64,000 nucleotides of DNA from Vombatus ursinus. Its lineage: Eukaryota > Chordata > Mammalia > Diprotodontia > Vombatidae. Under the pieces are notes generated by a model, which was not told the origin of the DNA, searched no databases, and saw only the letters and a program-made list of their open reading frames with translations. The stretch covers positions 45,307,241 to 45,371,240 of the forward strand of contig NW_020954599.1 in NCBI RefSeq assembly GCF_900497805.2. The letters run 5' to 3'. Within the stretch, counting starts at the first letter, position 1. Each line of letters begins with the position of its first letter. Positions 31,913-42,314 of the stretch are shown in pieces. A program made the translations under genes and the position numbers.

Positions 31913-32185
31913 TAGTTGTTGTTTAATGTTTTTCAGTCTTTTCCAGTCATACCTGACTCTTCATGATCCTATTTGGGGTTTTCTTGGCAAAGATACTGTA
32001 TTGATTTGCCATTTCCTTTTCCAGCTCATTTTACAGGTGAGGAAAATGAGGCAAACAGGGTCAAGTGACTTGCCCAGGATAACACAGCTAGTAAATATCT
32101 GAGGCCAGATTTGAACTCAGGAAGATGAGTCTTCCCAATTCCACTTCCAGTGCTCTAGCCACTGTACCATCTAACTGGTTAGGAT
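31913..32185 (-). repeat. MAR1-like CORE-SINE, near full length
   Basis: 'actcttcatgatcctatttg', 'gatttgccatttccttttcc', 'ggaaaatgaggcaaacaggg', 'gacttgcccaggataacaca' and 'tgaactcaggaagatgagtc', antisense. Confidence 0.92.
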
Positions 32186-32302
32186 CTACTATCTTGCACC
32201 CGCTTTTCACTTTGTAACATAATATGCTTGGTAGGGGGAAGGAGAGAGATACAGATATGTTGTATTGAGGGCTTCTATGCATTATCATTTTTTTTCATGC
32301 AA

Positions 32303-32440
32303 GAATTCAATCAATCAACCCACAAGCATTTATTAAGTACTTACTATGTACCAAGACCTGTGACAGGCTCTGAGAAAGACAAAAGTAAAACAATTCCTGA
32401 ATTCAAGGAGCTTACAGTCTTTGAAATGACCTTGCAGGAT
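32303..32440 (-). mobile_element. L2 LINE 3' end
   Basis: 'caatcaatcaacccacaagc', 'atttattaagtacttactat' and 'ttcaaggagcttacagtctt', an antisense L2 3' end. Confidence 0.85.
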
Positions 32441-33580
32441 ATAATGGAAAATAAAGACTTTCTGTAAATTGAAAGAGCATGTGCTGTCTTGAAATGCCAT
32501 AGTCAATGCACTTACTACCACCCCTAGTTCTAAGCAGTTTTCCCAGAGTGGGGAAAGGTAGCAATGACCTCTAGCTACAACTTACTATTCTCCCTTTCCA
32601 GGTCCTAGATATAACCCTAGCATAGGGGGAGGCAGTGAAAAGAGGTCCTGGGGGTGGAGGTGGAGGCAGAAAAATACTACAAAATTTCTTTTCAACATAT
32701 AATTATATCATATAACTACTGCTTTGAGTTTGACAGCCAAAGGGGCCAAAGGAATTCTCAGAGTTATTTATGTTTAAAAGGAACAAAAAGAAAGATTTCT
32801 ACCACCTCTTACCCCATGAATAGCTTTTACAACGCTCTACCATCAGTAAAATGCCATAGAGTTTTTAAAAAATGATCCTTTAGAAACACTTACATTCACC
32901 CTAGTGTCTAACTACTTTATGGCCATAGGTTAAAGGAAAAGGGAGAAGCAGTAGATACTAGATGATATTTTATCTCGTATCTGAATAGAAGATATTCAAA
33001 GGCAATTTAAGTTCAATGATGTACTAGCTTTTGCATAAGAAAATGGCTCTGTGCTCCTGACATAGCATCAGTAGCTACTAGGTTGACTTGAACCATCAAT
33101 CCATGGCACAGTTATCCCTCATGGCTCTCGGCAAACATTTTAGAAATAGTTGTCAAGGTGTAGGACAAGGACTCTCTAGCCATGAAGCAGAGAATTTTCT
33201 CTGTTAAACTGACCTATTTGGGGAAACAAACTATGAGCTTGACTTCATTAGTAGCGTGTTCTAAGCAATTGACTTAGTAGCTTATAGCCCCATTTTGCCT
33301 CTAAGACACTTCAAAGGTCCATTAAAGGGCAAGCTAGAGAAGGACTTCCCAATCTCTTTTCATGCTGTGAGATGCTTTAAATTAGCAGTAGTGCAGTTGA
33401 GTTAGGGGAACAGCCTACTCTAAAATTAAGGAGAACAAGAGGAAGGGAAGAGAGACTGTGCTAGGTGAAGAAGCTATAGAGTTGATCTTTTTAAAAATAA
33501 TTTGTATTGCTATCCTTTGTTTTTATGTGGCCTAGGTTTTTCCCTGTATCTTTCCCACCAGAACATCCTCCTTATTATAG
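32441..33580. other. Unassigned sequence
   Basis: About 1.1 kb without recognised genes or repeats. ORFs of up to 79 codons have no support. Confidence 0.3.
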
Positions 33581-33584
33581 TAAT

Positions 33585-34500
33585 AGATAAGTTAGGAGGG
33601 GAGGAGGGTTTAGGGGGAAAGATAATGAATTTTGTTTCAGACATGTTGAGTTTAAAACATCTACTGGGCATTCAGTTCTGGATATCTGAAAGGCAATTGG
33701 AGATTTGAGATTGAGGGTCAGCAGAGAAATTAGGGCAGGATAGGTAGATTTGAGAATCATTAGCGCAGAAATGGTAATTAAATTCATAGCAGCTGATGAG
33801 ATCACCAAGTAAAATAGTATAGAGGGAAAAGAGAAGAGGGCCAAGAATAGACCTCTATGGGACACCTGTGTTTAAAGAGGATCTATCAAATCTGAATGAG
33901 GATCTATCAAAAGAGACTGAGAAGGAATGATCTGATAGGTAGGAGGAGAACCAGGAAAGAGAGGTCTCATGAAAACCTAGAGAGAAAAGCATACCAAGGA
34001 GAAGAGGGTGATGAATAGTGGCAAAGGCCAAAGAGAGGTTGAGGAGAATGAGAATAGAGAAAGGGTTATTGCATTTGGCAATTAAGAGATCATTGGTAAC
34101 TTTGAGAGAGAGCAGTTTCAGCAAAATGATGAAGTTGGATGATAGATTATAAGATGTTAAGAAAGTGAGAAGAGAAAAAGTGGAAGAACTTATTGTAGAT
34201 TGCCTTTGCAAGGAACTAAGCCACAAAGGTCAGAAGAGATCTAAGTTAATGGTTAGCAGGGATAGAAGGATCAAGTGAGGGCTTTTTGAGGGTGGGGGAG
34301 ACATGGGCATGTTTGTAGGCAGCAAAGAAGGAGCCAGTAGACAGAGAGAGATTGAAAATAAGTGAAAGTGTGGTAGTGATAGAGAGGTAAATTTATAGTC
34401 AATGACCCTCTGATTGTCGCTGTTGGACAAACTGTAAGACAGGAAGGTGCATGTTTGCTGCTGTCATGGGAGGTGTCTAGTACAGAATCCATAGAGAAGA
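33585..34500 (-). mobile_element. L2 LINE, central reverse-transcriptase region
   Basis: Minus-strand frames contain the L2 RT landmarks. GFHETSLSWFSSYLSDHSFSV precedes a GVPQGS-like block, then [19 protein letters not shown] (motif B to C approach). A degraded YADDSQIYL box follows (frame reads CANDSQIYL) and then LNMSETK..IFPPKP. The frames carry stops and shifts. It lacks both the 5' ORF/endonuclease and the 3' UTR, so it is an internal fragment, unlike most L2 copies here, which are 3' ends. Confidence 0.88.
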
Positions 34501-34529
34501 TGATACTTGAAGTTTAATAGGACAAGAAC

Positions 34530-34800
34530 ATTAAATCCCAGAACACTGCAGAGCCTCTAAATACAATCTACAGTCACTCCAAAGTGTTTGGCCTAACTCT
34601 TCACACATCAAGTGGATGAACAATGTTTATTACGATGATATGCAGTTGAATGAATAACCTAGAAAGCTGGTCTTTTGGTCCATATATTTTGGACAAACAG
34701 AGGATGGAGAACTAAATCCAGAATTGAATACCGAAGGTTAAAAAAAAAAGCAGGGCAGATTGCCTTTGGGAAATTGTATAGTGCTTTTAAATACTTTGCT
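34530..34800 (+). mobile_element. RTE-clade LINE RT fragment
   Basis: Plus-strand frames read LQSLNTIYSHSKVFGLTLHT, then QLNE and finally a GQIAFGKLYSAF-like end. This is the stretch after the FADD box in RTE reverse transcriptase (NxxSxxFGLxIxxxKTxxM ... IAFGKL). The same stretch is found at 46,560-47,900. Frames are broken. Confidence 0.72.
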
Positions 34801-35578
34801 GAAATTTTATATTAAAATATCATCAAATCCTCCAACCATAAATTTTGATTATGAAGTTAGTGGTGAAAAGAGTTATTGATAGTGTTATAGGTTTGTGCTC
34901 ATTTCCCATGAGAACATTTCTTCAATGTATAACAGCTTATAATTTTGTACTGATTTGAAATGAAATTGCATTTCATTAAATTTTCAAAGCCAACAAGAGA
35001 GTTCAGGCTTAGATTTGGAGGAAACCATTTGTCTTGGTCTGTCAAGTCTATCAAAGTTTGGGACAAAGGACAGTTTTATGTCACTGAAACTGAGCCAGAG
35101 ATGCTGAAAGTAAAGTGAAATAGTTATATATGTGGTCCCCTTTCTTGACAAGAATATTTGGGGATCTCTCAACAAGGCAGAATTAAGCCAATTGGGATTT
35201 CTTGGTGGCTCTGGAGCCAGATAGTTGTGACCTTGATGCTGGAAGAATTTTCATTTAATTCATATATTAATTCAGATCCAAATGTTGATTTTGTTATTAT
35301 TTTTACTGCTTAAGACTATTTTTATGTAAAACTTTAAAAGGCTAAAGAGGGTGGTAGATGCTTCCTATGTGGATACTGAAGCATATAGTCTATCAGTGGG
35401 GAAGGGAATGGAGTTTTTCCCATTAAAAATGGAAAAAAGATATTTTGAAGAAATTCCACCAATAACTCCACACAATCGTGGTGATTGCTTATATAATTTG
35501 ATGGTCTAAACTCTAAATAAAAGGAATTTATAGTCTTGGTCTAGTTCTTTATCTTAACATCTGTATTTTTTAAAATGA
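34801..35578. other. Unassigned sequence
   Basis: No recognised gene or repeat. Confidence 0.3.
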
Positions 35579-37002
35579 CCATTGCAATTGATTTTTAAAA
35601 CATTCTTCTCAGGGCAGCTAGGTGGCACATTGGATAGAGCACCGGCCCTGAAGTCAGGAGGACCTGAGTTCAAATCCAGCCTCAGACCAAACACTTGACA
35701 CTTACTAGCTGTGTGACCTTGGGCAAGTCACTTAACCCTGACTGCCTCACTAAAAAAACAAAAACAAAAAAAAAACCCCATTCTTCTCTTCAGTGGATTT
35801 TTGTGCCTTTTTTACCATTTGACCAATTCTGTTTTTTAAGGTGTTACCTTCTTCAGTAATTTTTTGTGCTGCTTTTACCAAGCTGTTGACTCTATTTTCA
35901 TAATTTTCTTGCATCACTCTCATTTCTTTTCCCAATTTTTCCTCTATCTCTCTTATTTGATTTTTAAAACCCTTTTTGAGCTCTTCCAGGAATTCTTTTC
36001 GGCTTGTGATCAATTCACATTTTTTGAGGTTTTGCTTATAGATGCTTCGACATTCTTATCTTCTGGGTTTATGTCTTGATCTTCCCCATCACCACAATAA
36101 CTTGTTGTGGTCAGGTTCTTTTTTGTTGTTGTTGTTTGCTCTTTTTTTCTAGCCTATTTCTTGGCTTTAAACTTTATCTTAAAGTGTTCCAGGTTTGGAA
36201 AGGGCACTGTACCATGCTTCAGACCTTTCTTGCTGGTATTTTCAGAGCTAGCTCTGGGAGTCTGTAGATTTTCAGTTCTTCCAAGGTGGTATAATCTAAG
36301 GAGAGGTATGGACACTGCTCTTCTGTCTATGCTCTGGTCTTTATCCAGGAAGGGACCTTGTTACCCTATGGCCACTAGCACTAGGACTCTTCCTGGCCCT
36401 GGGACTGTGACCAGGTGCTCAGCCCTCCTGAATTGCTAATGTTCCCCTCTGTCTTAGAATTGAGACCAGGGTCTCTACTCCCCTGTGAGCAACCACAAAC
36501 ACTCTTTTTCTCCCTGGAACTGCCACCTGAACCTTTGCTCCCCTGAGGCTGCAAGCACTATCAATCCTTTTGGCCCTGGGGCTGGAACTGCGTATGGACA
36601 AAGCAACAGGGTCCTGAATCCAGCTCTGGCAAAGAGTGCCCTGCAATCTCTTTTTTTGGCCAGTTTTCTAACACCTCACTACCACCAGCAGCCATGGGCT
36701 GAGGGCTCCAGAAGTTGCTGCCACCAATGCAGCCACCTTCAACACCCCCTGCTGGTGCCACAAAGGCCTGCACTGCCCAGTCTACACTGTGCTCCAGGCT
36801 CGACCACCACCATAGTGAGACAGACCTTTCCTGCCAACTTCCTAAGTTGCTTGGGCTACAAAATTATTCTACCTGACCTTTTGTTGGGTCTGACATGCCA
36901 GAATTCAATTTTAGAGTTGTTTGAAGGGGAGTTTGGGAGAGCTCAGCTGAGTGCTTCTCCACTCCACCATCTTGATTCCTCCCTCCATTACAATTGATTT
37001 TA
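35579..37002 (-). mobile_element. L1 LINE with 5' end and ORF1 start, 3'-truncated, bounded by target-site duplications
   Basis: On the minus strand the element starts near 36,984 with 'gaggaatcaagatggtggag' (the L1 5' UTR opening) and continues through a GC-richer 5' UTR of about 950 bases. It then enters ORF1 (36,013 downward), whose translation MITSRKEFLEELKKGFKNQIREIEEKLGKEMRVMQENYENRVNS... is the ORF1p coiled coil. It stops at 'gagaagaatgttttaaaaat' (about codon 85). The same 17-20 base word flanks it (35,579 'ccattgcaattgatttt' and 36,985 'ccattacaattgatttt'), so the truncated form is probably the original insertion. A tRNA-SINE (35,611-35,778) entered it later. Confidence 0.85.
35611..35778 (+). 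repeat. Marsupial tRNA-SINE (WSINE1-like), variant with ccaaa insert
   Basis: 'gggcagctaggtggcacatt', 'gacctgagttcaaatccagc' and 'cagaccaaacacttgacact', then 'gtgaccttgggcaagtcact'. Flanked by perfect 10-base duplications 'cattcttctc' (35,601 and 35,779). It sits inside the L1 ORF1 sequence. Confidence 0.95.
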
Positions 37003-37375
37003 AATTGATACTAACTTCCTAATAATTTGTGACCTTAAAGAGTTGCCTAAAGACTCAGAGAGGCTAAATAACTTACCTGAAAGTATAGCTCTCTATTCAC
37101 TATTACACCCTGCCTCTCCTAAGAAAGAGGAGAGCCAAACAATTCCTTCAGCCTTGATACTGGTTTTGTTTTCCAAATCACAAAAGTTATTTTGATTGAA
37201 GAGGGCCTCCTAGCTTATAACTGAAGTGAATCAGAATATAACAATCAGAATATAAGTGAATACAATTATCCAGTGAGTTGACTACGTGTGTGTCTAAGGC
37301 AACTATTTCCTCTGGTAAGATCACCAGGAGAACTGTTAAGTTTTACAATTTACCAGTTGCTAACAGAAAGGAAGA
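37003..37375. other. Unassigned, with a short MIR-like patch
   Basis: 'gcctaaagactcagagaggc' and 'taaataacttacctgaaagt' near 37,045 may be an antisense MIR core. The rest is unassigned. Confidence 0.35.
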
Positions 37376-37377
37376 GA

Positions 37378-37600
37378 GGCAACATAGTTCAATGGATAGA
37401 GAACTGGTCTTAGGGTCAGGACAGCCTGGGTTCGAGTTTTACATCTACTACACACATGGCTGTATGACTTTGGGCAAGTCACTTAACCTCTAAGTATCTC
37501 AAGAAACTTCTAAGTTGTAGAAAAGTTATTGATCTACACTGATATAGGGAGTTTCCTCACTGGGTACACCCTATATGATAAAACCACGTATCTTAGATTT
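37378..37600 (+). repeat. CORE-SINE with alternative 3' region
   Basis: 'gcaacatagttcaatggata', 'cagcctgggttcgagtttta', 'gactttgggcaagtcactta' and 'gatatagggagtttcctcac', same subfamily as 3612-3840. Confidence 0.8.
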
Positions 37601-37684
37601 GTTTTTTGAAAAGCTAAAAGTAAGAGTATGACTTCATACATAACTAGATCTTAAAAGAGGTTTATGTATTTTCCTACCACAATG

Positions 37685-37815
37685 GATTAGGGGGAAAAGA
37701 CGTAGATTCAGCTCCTGTGTGACTCTGGCACACAACAGTTGTCTGACCCTAGGAAAGTCATTAAACCTCTTGGTGCCCACCGGCAACCTTCTAAGACTAA
37801 AAATTACCAATAAAT
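37685..37815 (+). repeat. CORE-SINE with alternative 3' region, fragment
   Basis: 'aagacgtagattcagctcct', 'gtctgaccctaggaaagtca' and 'aaccttctaagactaaaaat'. Confidence 0.65.
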
Positions 37816-37879
37816 TGTTGTTTCTGCTTCAGTGGGCAAAATGTTCAGTTTCCATATCAAGAGTTCTGTACAATGATGA

Positions 37880-38045
37880 AATCCCAGGTACAGATCAAAA
37901 AATGTCAAAGCTCCTCATTTCAGCTTCTGCCACTATGTGACCATAGGCAAATCACTTAACTGCTGAGGTCTATTTCCTCACTCTTAAAATGAGATAGCAG
38001 ACCCAACTATCTCTGAGGTTCCTTCTTCACATTAGGATCTGATGA
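37880..38045 (+). repeat. MIR-type SINE
   Basis: 'ctatgtgaccataggcaaat', 'atttcctcactcttaaaatg' and 'tctgaggttccttcttcaca'. Confidence 0.7.
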
Positions 38046-38750
38046 CATCAATATTGTGAATTTTTCATTAGCTTTTTCAGGAAAGTTTTCGTTTCCATAT
38101 TGCCAGTTCATGCCATCTTACTGTTTAACAGAATTGTGGATGAGTCTGGTTGGATACCAAATGACCACAATCTCTTGGGGCTTTTGCTCTATACTTGTCA
38201 GTATGTATTCCCCTGAGTCTCTGAAATCTACATTTTAAGAGCTCAGTTTCTAAAACCAGCCAAGGGTTATGGTATAGCAAACCATATATATTTTTATCCT
38301 CATGCCTCTGGCTAAAGATAAAAACCACCACCAACAAATGCCAAAGTTCTTGAACTTTCAAACCTGTTACAGCTTTATGCTGCCATTAAAATAGATTAAA
38401 TGCATTGTTTTGACTGAAGAAAAAAGCATTGTCTCTGTAAATTTTTATGGTGTACTCCAAAGGCAGGGCTCTCTCATAATCCCTGGAATAAACAAAGTCT
38501 TAAATTCTGCAGACCAAAGAGTAAAATAAAAACAAAATTAAAAATTGGCCACACACACCTGCCTATTTAGCTGTAACATATGTGATTAATAGCAAGATTT
38601 AGTACTTGGGGCAAGGGGGTGGGGATGGTGGAAAGTACCCAGGAAGAATTCAGTGAATGCAAGGAGTTCTAAGTCTGTGACAACTTGCTTTCTAGTTTAG
38701 GAGAAATGCACAAAGATGATACTTGTGCTTTACAATCATTGAAAATCAGG
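38046..38750. other. Unassigned sequence
   Basis: No recognised gene or repeat. A G-rich patch lies near 38,610. Confidence 0.3.
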
Positions 38751-38755
38751 TCTTG

Positions 38756-38900
38756 GGGGCAGCTAGGTGGCACAGTGGATAAAGCACCAGCCCTGGATTC
38801 AGGAAGACCTGAGTTCAAATCTGGCCTCAGACACGTAACACACTAGCTGGGCAAGTCACCTAACTCCATTGCCTGGACAAAAAGAAAAGAAAAGAAAAGA
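38756..38900 (+). repeat. Marsupial tRNA-SINE (WSINE1-like)
   Basis: 'gggcagctaggtggcacagt', 'gacctgagttcaaatctggc' and 'actagctgggcaagtcacct', with an aaaag-repeat tail. It lacks the usual gtgtgaccct. Flanks 'aaaatcaggtctt' and 'aaaattgggtctt' form an imperfect target duplication, and a MIR continues to the right. Confidence 0.9.
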
Positions 38901-38901
38901 A

Positions 38902-39050
38902 AATTGGGTCTTAGTTTTGGCACTTGCCAGTTATGTGACCCCAGACCTCACTTCTCTGTACCTCAGTTTCCTCATCTGTAAATTCATGCTATCCATCTCA
39001 TAAAATTTCTGTGAGGATCAAATGAGTTCATGTGTGAAATTTGATTCAAA
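38902..39050 (+). repeat. MIR-type SINE, interrupted by the tRNA-SINE
   Basis: 'gccagttatgtgaccccaga', 'cctcagtttcctcatctgta' and 'gtgaggatcaaatgagttca'. Confidence 0.8.
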
Positions 39051-39084
39051 TCTCAAAAATTCAAAATTGATTTCAAATTTATTC

Positions 39085-39165
39085 AAATTGATGTGAGCTC
39101 ATTATTAAGTTCCTGATGTTTGCATAGCACTGAACTAGGTGCTAGAGGAGATGCAATATTAGAGA
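39085..39165 (-). repeat. L2 LINE 3' scrap
   Basis: 'tattaagttcctgatgtttg' and 'gcactgaactaggtgctaga', an antisense L2 3' end. Confidence 0.6.
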
Positions 39166-39274
39166 GTTTAGAGTTATCATTATGCATTCCAATAATCCTC
39201 TGCTAAAGTAGGACTTCAGTGTCCCAATAGAGTCCTTGATGACTACCTAAATTTTCTCAAGGGGCTCACACTCT

Positions 39275-39345
39275 GGCAGGTCATAGACTTAGAGTTGGAA
39301 GAGTCCTCAGAGACCATCCAGTGCCCCCTCCTTTTAACATAAGGC
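39275..39345 (-). repeat. MIR fragment
   Basis: 'cttagagttggaagagtcct' and 'agagaccatccagtgccccc' match the antisense MIR (gagctggaagggacctcagaggccatctagtcc). Confidence 0.6.
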
Positions 39346-39455
39346 CAAACTGATGCCCAGAAAGTTTTTATGCCTCACCCCCCTGCAATGCCCAAAGCCA
39401 AACTGATGCCCAGAAAGTTTTTATGCCTCACCCCATTCCCTGCAATGCCCAAAGC
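39345..39455. repeat. Tandem duplication, two units of 53 and 58 bp
   Basis: 'ccaaactgatgcccagaaag' starts at 39,345 and again at 39,398. Both units run on through 'tttttatgcctcacccc' to 'ctgcaatgcccaaagc'. The second unit has 5 extra bases (attcc). Nearly identical, so recent. Confidence 0.95.
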
Positions 39456-39925
39456 ATAAAACTCTCCTTGAGATGCCCCACTTAGGTCTTTCTTCCTTGG
39501 TCATTGACTCCTCAAGGCTCCCTACCATCATACTCTTCTTCTTCAGCCTCTGCTTCCTCTTGTCCAATATTTCTTCCTTAGAAGACAGTCTCTTCCTTTA
39601 TTCCAAAGTGGCAATAAGCTAATCTAATTTAAACTCACTGTACTGATATGGTAATGAGAGAGGGCCACAAGAATACCACAGGGCCCTCCCTGAGGTTTCT
39701 AAGCCATATGTGCATTATAAAAGGGCATTCTGGAGACAACAAATAATTAGTAGTTGGTCTTTCTATTAAATTGTGTTAGCTTGTGTACATTAAATAACAA
39801 AAATACAGAAATCAGCACAGATGAGTTGTATAAAATCTCTCTGACATTAATTAAATAAATCTGAAATATGATGTGATTCTTCATAAAGTTATATTTTAAG
39901 ACACAACTCCCTTTAAGAAGTACTA
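39456..39925. other. Unassigned sequence
   Basis: No recognised gene or repeat. Pyrimidine-rich up to about 39,600. Confidence 0.3.
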
Positions 39926-39927
39926 GC

Positions 39928-40070
39928 TTCTACTATTATCCTCATTCTTCAGATGTGAAAACTGAGACCAGAATCCGGTTTTACTTACTTAAGGTCACAC
40001 AGCTAGTTATTGGAAAGGCTAGGGCTAGAATCTAGTTTTTATATCCCACTCTGATAATTCCTGCTTCCAA
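39928..40070 (-). repeat. MIR-type SINE
   Basis: 'ctcattcttcagatgtgaaa', 'taaggtcacacagctagtta' and 'aggctagggctagaatctag'. Confidence 0.8.
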
Positions 40071-40134
40071 ATTAATTTACCTACAAAAATGAAAGCAATC
40101 CATTTACCAGTAGCATCAAACTAGTATTCAGTAC

Positions 40135-40700
40135 TAGCTTGGGATGCATGTGCAGGAGGACTGGCACTTCTGGTGAAAAGGCTTGCTGAGCCCTTTCGGG
40201 GCTGCTTATCTACCTTTGGTGTCCACCTGTCACTCAACTCTCACCTGTGACTCCGAGAAGTTGTAGCATGCACAACAGCCACACCCTGATAAACCATCTC
40301 ACAGACCTGCTAAACCAGGTTATGGGTAACCAATAGGCCTCAAACTTATTGGGGAGTTAGGAGGATGTCTATCCCAAGCATGTAAAGACTTCCCCCCCAT
40401 CAAAATGGGAGGATGAGAATAATTTGTTCCAACGGCCATGAAGGCAGCTGAAGCTGTGGGGTGCTTAGAGCTTGGTGAGACATGGAAGACACCAAGGTCA
40501 TCCACTGAATCCTGCGCCATCGCCAGTCGCTTGACTTTTGTCTTGCCATTGGACTTTGATGACTCTGGAAGAGACACTGAAGGTGACAGCTTTGTGCAAC
40601 TCTGCTTCATTTACATCCAATCATGAGCAAGTCAAGCCATCCTCCTGTGATATCTTTATTCCTCTTTGTAAACAAAGGACCACCACCACCACCATCAACA
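40135..40700 (+). mobile_element. RTE-associated SINE-like element
   Basis: A block of about 560 bases with 'caggaggactggcacttctg', 'cctttcggggctgcttatct', 'gactttgatgactctggaag' and 'gtgcaactctgcttcattta'. It ends 'gtaaacaaaggaccaccacc' and a (acc)n/(caac) tail. I recognise this 3' end as that of the RTE-derived SINEs of opossum and other marsupials. It encodes nothing. The overlapping 96-codon minus ORF is incidental. Confidence 0.55.
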
Positions 40701-41190
40701 ATAATGGCTAGCTTAGAATTTATCATACAAGCAGAACATGTAGCAAATCCTGTTGCTTTCATTTAAATGAACAAATATGAGCCTCCTCAAAATTTGAGGG
40801 GTATAGCCACACTCTGAATACTAGTAAGTCAAGGCATGAAATTCAAGTACAATATTGTGGCTTATCAACTAAGATTTTTGCCCTCTAAAAACATACATTT
40901 TTGGTGCTAAGAAATTTAGATAGATGTGGGCCAAGGCTGCCAGACATAAAAATGGCTTGTGATAGAGATCTATGGAGAACAAGGAATGTAATAGAGTTTG
41001 ATAGATTTACATTTCATTTGCGAATGATAGAGTAGTGGATAGGAGAACTCTGTAGCAGAGTTGAAAGCCCCCAAAGAATGCAAGGAGTGATGAAGTGTGA
41101 GATGGAGTGACCAGAGCAGGCTAAAAAGTGATGATATATGATGAAGTGCAGCTGAGAATCCCAAGGAATGATGAAGTGTGATGGGCAGTG
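40701..41190. other. Unassigned, ending in an imperfect gatgaagtg minisatellite
   Basis: From about 41,050 to 41,195 the words 'tgatgaagtgtga' and 'ccaaggaatgatgaagtg' recur, consistent with a diverged tandem duplication with a unit of about 70 bases. The overlapping minus ORFs reflect it. Confidence 0.45.
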
Positions 41191-41197
41191 ATGGATA

Positions 41198-41292
41198 ACA
41201 GGATCAAATGAGATAACACATGTATATACACTGTGCAAACCTTAAAGTGCTATATAAATGCTAACTATTGTTGTTGTTATTATTGTTATAAC
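41198..41292 (+). repeat. CORE-SINE 3' end
   Basis: 'aggatcaaatgagataacac', 'gtgcaaaccttaaagtgcta' and 'tataaatgctaactattgtt', with a ttgttgttattatt tail. Confidence 0.85.
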
Positions 41293-41644
41293 ATTGGGGA
41301 GTGGTGGATGGTGATAGACATCAGTGCATAATTTGAAAGACTTAAAGTGAGATACAATTCAAAAGAAGCATGGGGAAACCACAAACTCTATTACCGCATG
41401 ACAAAGACAGGCACTATTGCAAGGCATTTATCATAAATGGCCATTGGGAATTGTGTCCTTAAATATCATGTAGAAGATTGACTATTTTACTATGTTAAAA
41501 TGTTAACAGTAGCACTATTCCGTACTGCAGTTAATTCTATAAGGGCTGTCAATTTTTAAAATTTGTCATAGTTTTCCAACTAGATGGATTAGTTTGAAAT
41601 AAATAAAATAGATGAGAATTTTAATGTGGAAGACATACCCTTAA

Positions 41645-41875
41645 TGTGAGAGAGGCAGTGTGGTGTTGTAGACAAAGCACTGGATTTGAAGTTGGAAAGA
41701 TCTGGCTTTGAATATCATTTCTGATATTAACTAGCTATACAGGTTGTCCCAAAAGTCTTTAGCTCTTAAAGCTTAACACTGCACTAACACTTTTGAGCCA
41801 TTCTGTATAACCAAGGGCAAGTTAACTGTGCTAAGCCTCAGTTTCTTAGTCTGTAAAATAAGGAAGAGGGACAAT
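41645..41875 (+). repeat. CORE-SINE interrupted by a miniature element
   Basis: 'cagtgtggtgttgtagacaa', 'agcactggatttgaagttgg' and 'tgatattaactagctata'. After the interruption comes 'taaccaagggcaagttaact' and 'cctcagtttcttagtctgta'. The SINE reads through continuously if 41,740-41,807 is left out. Confidence 0.85.
41740..41805. mobile_element. Mariner-like miniature inverted-repeat element inside a SINE
   Basis: Starts 'caggttgtcccaaaagtctt' and ends 'cacttttgagccattctg', with TA at both borders (41,738 and 41,806). Inverted ends match the family at 30,366. Insertion into a CORE-SINE gives its relative age. Confidence 0.82.
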
Positions 41876-42075
41876 GTGGTAAGGATAACAAGCCAGTTTA
41901 GGAGTCAGGAAGGCCAGAATTTTTGCTTCTGACACATACTGGCTGTGTGACTCTGGGAAATCATCTAACTTCTCAGTGTTTCAGGCAATTTTCTAAGGCC
42001 ATAAATTAGTTGTAGATCTCTACTTCTAGTTAGACTTTTCTTATTGAGAGTTCCTGACGCCAATTAAGCCACAGA
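41876..42075 (+). repeat. CORE-SINE with alternative 3' region
   Basis: 'gataacaagccagtttagga', 'actggctgtgtgactctggg' and 'caattttctaaggccataaa', then 'gagttcctgacgccaattaa'. Confidence 0.7.
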
Positions 42076-42079
42076 ACTG

Positions 42080-42185
42080 AATTAAAACAATATCTTTAGC
42101 TGTTGTGAGGCTCAAATTAAATAATATATATAATTTTTTTTGCAAATTTTAAGGCACTATATAAGTGGCAACTATTACTATTATA
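42080..42185 (+). repeat. CORE-SINE 3' end
   Basis: 'gttgtgaggctcaaattaaa', 'tttgcaaattttaaggcact' and 'atataagtggcaactattac'. It is probably the 3' end of the SINE at 41,645, separated by the SINE at 41,876. Confidence 0.65.
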
Positions 42186-42227
42186 CTTTTTCCATGTTTC
42201 AGTGAAAGAGACTCATAATACATCAGA

Positions 42228-42310
42228 GAATTAATCGATTAATCCATGACATATCAAATACTTTATGGGTTTCTCTATGCTAGGTGTTCTACACTTCTCG
42301 AGAAATAAGG
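42228..42310 (-). repeat. L2 LINE 3' scrap
   Basis: 'ttaatcgattaatccatgac' and 'tctatgctaggtgttctaca' resemble a decayed antisense L2 3' end. Confidence 0.4.
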
Positions 42311-42314
42311 TATT

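Noticed and set aside
33575-34492. Minus-strand ORFs of 66-123 codons as a possible host gene
   Set aside because: They carry L2 reverse-transcriptase motifs and are parts of a decayed LINE.
36107-36997. Plus-strand ORFs of 110 and 170 codons
   Set aside because: They run antisense to the 5' UTR of the L1 at 35,579-37,002. The GC-rich 5' UTR gives long open frames by composition.
41050-41195. Repeated tgatgaagtg words as a possible CRISPR-like or regulated repeat array
   Set aside because: Units are irregular and diverged, in a vertebrate context. This is a degenerate minisatellite.
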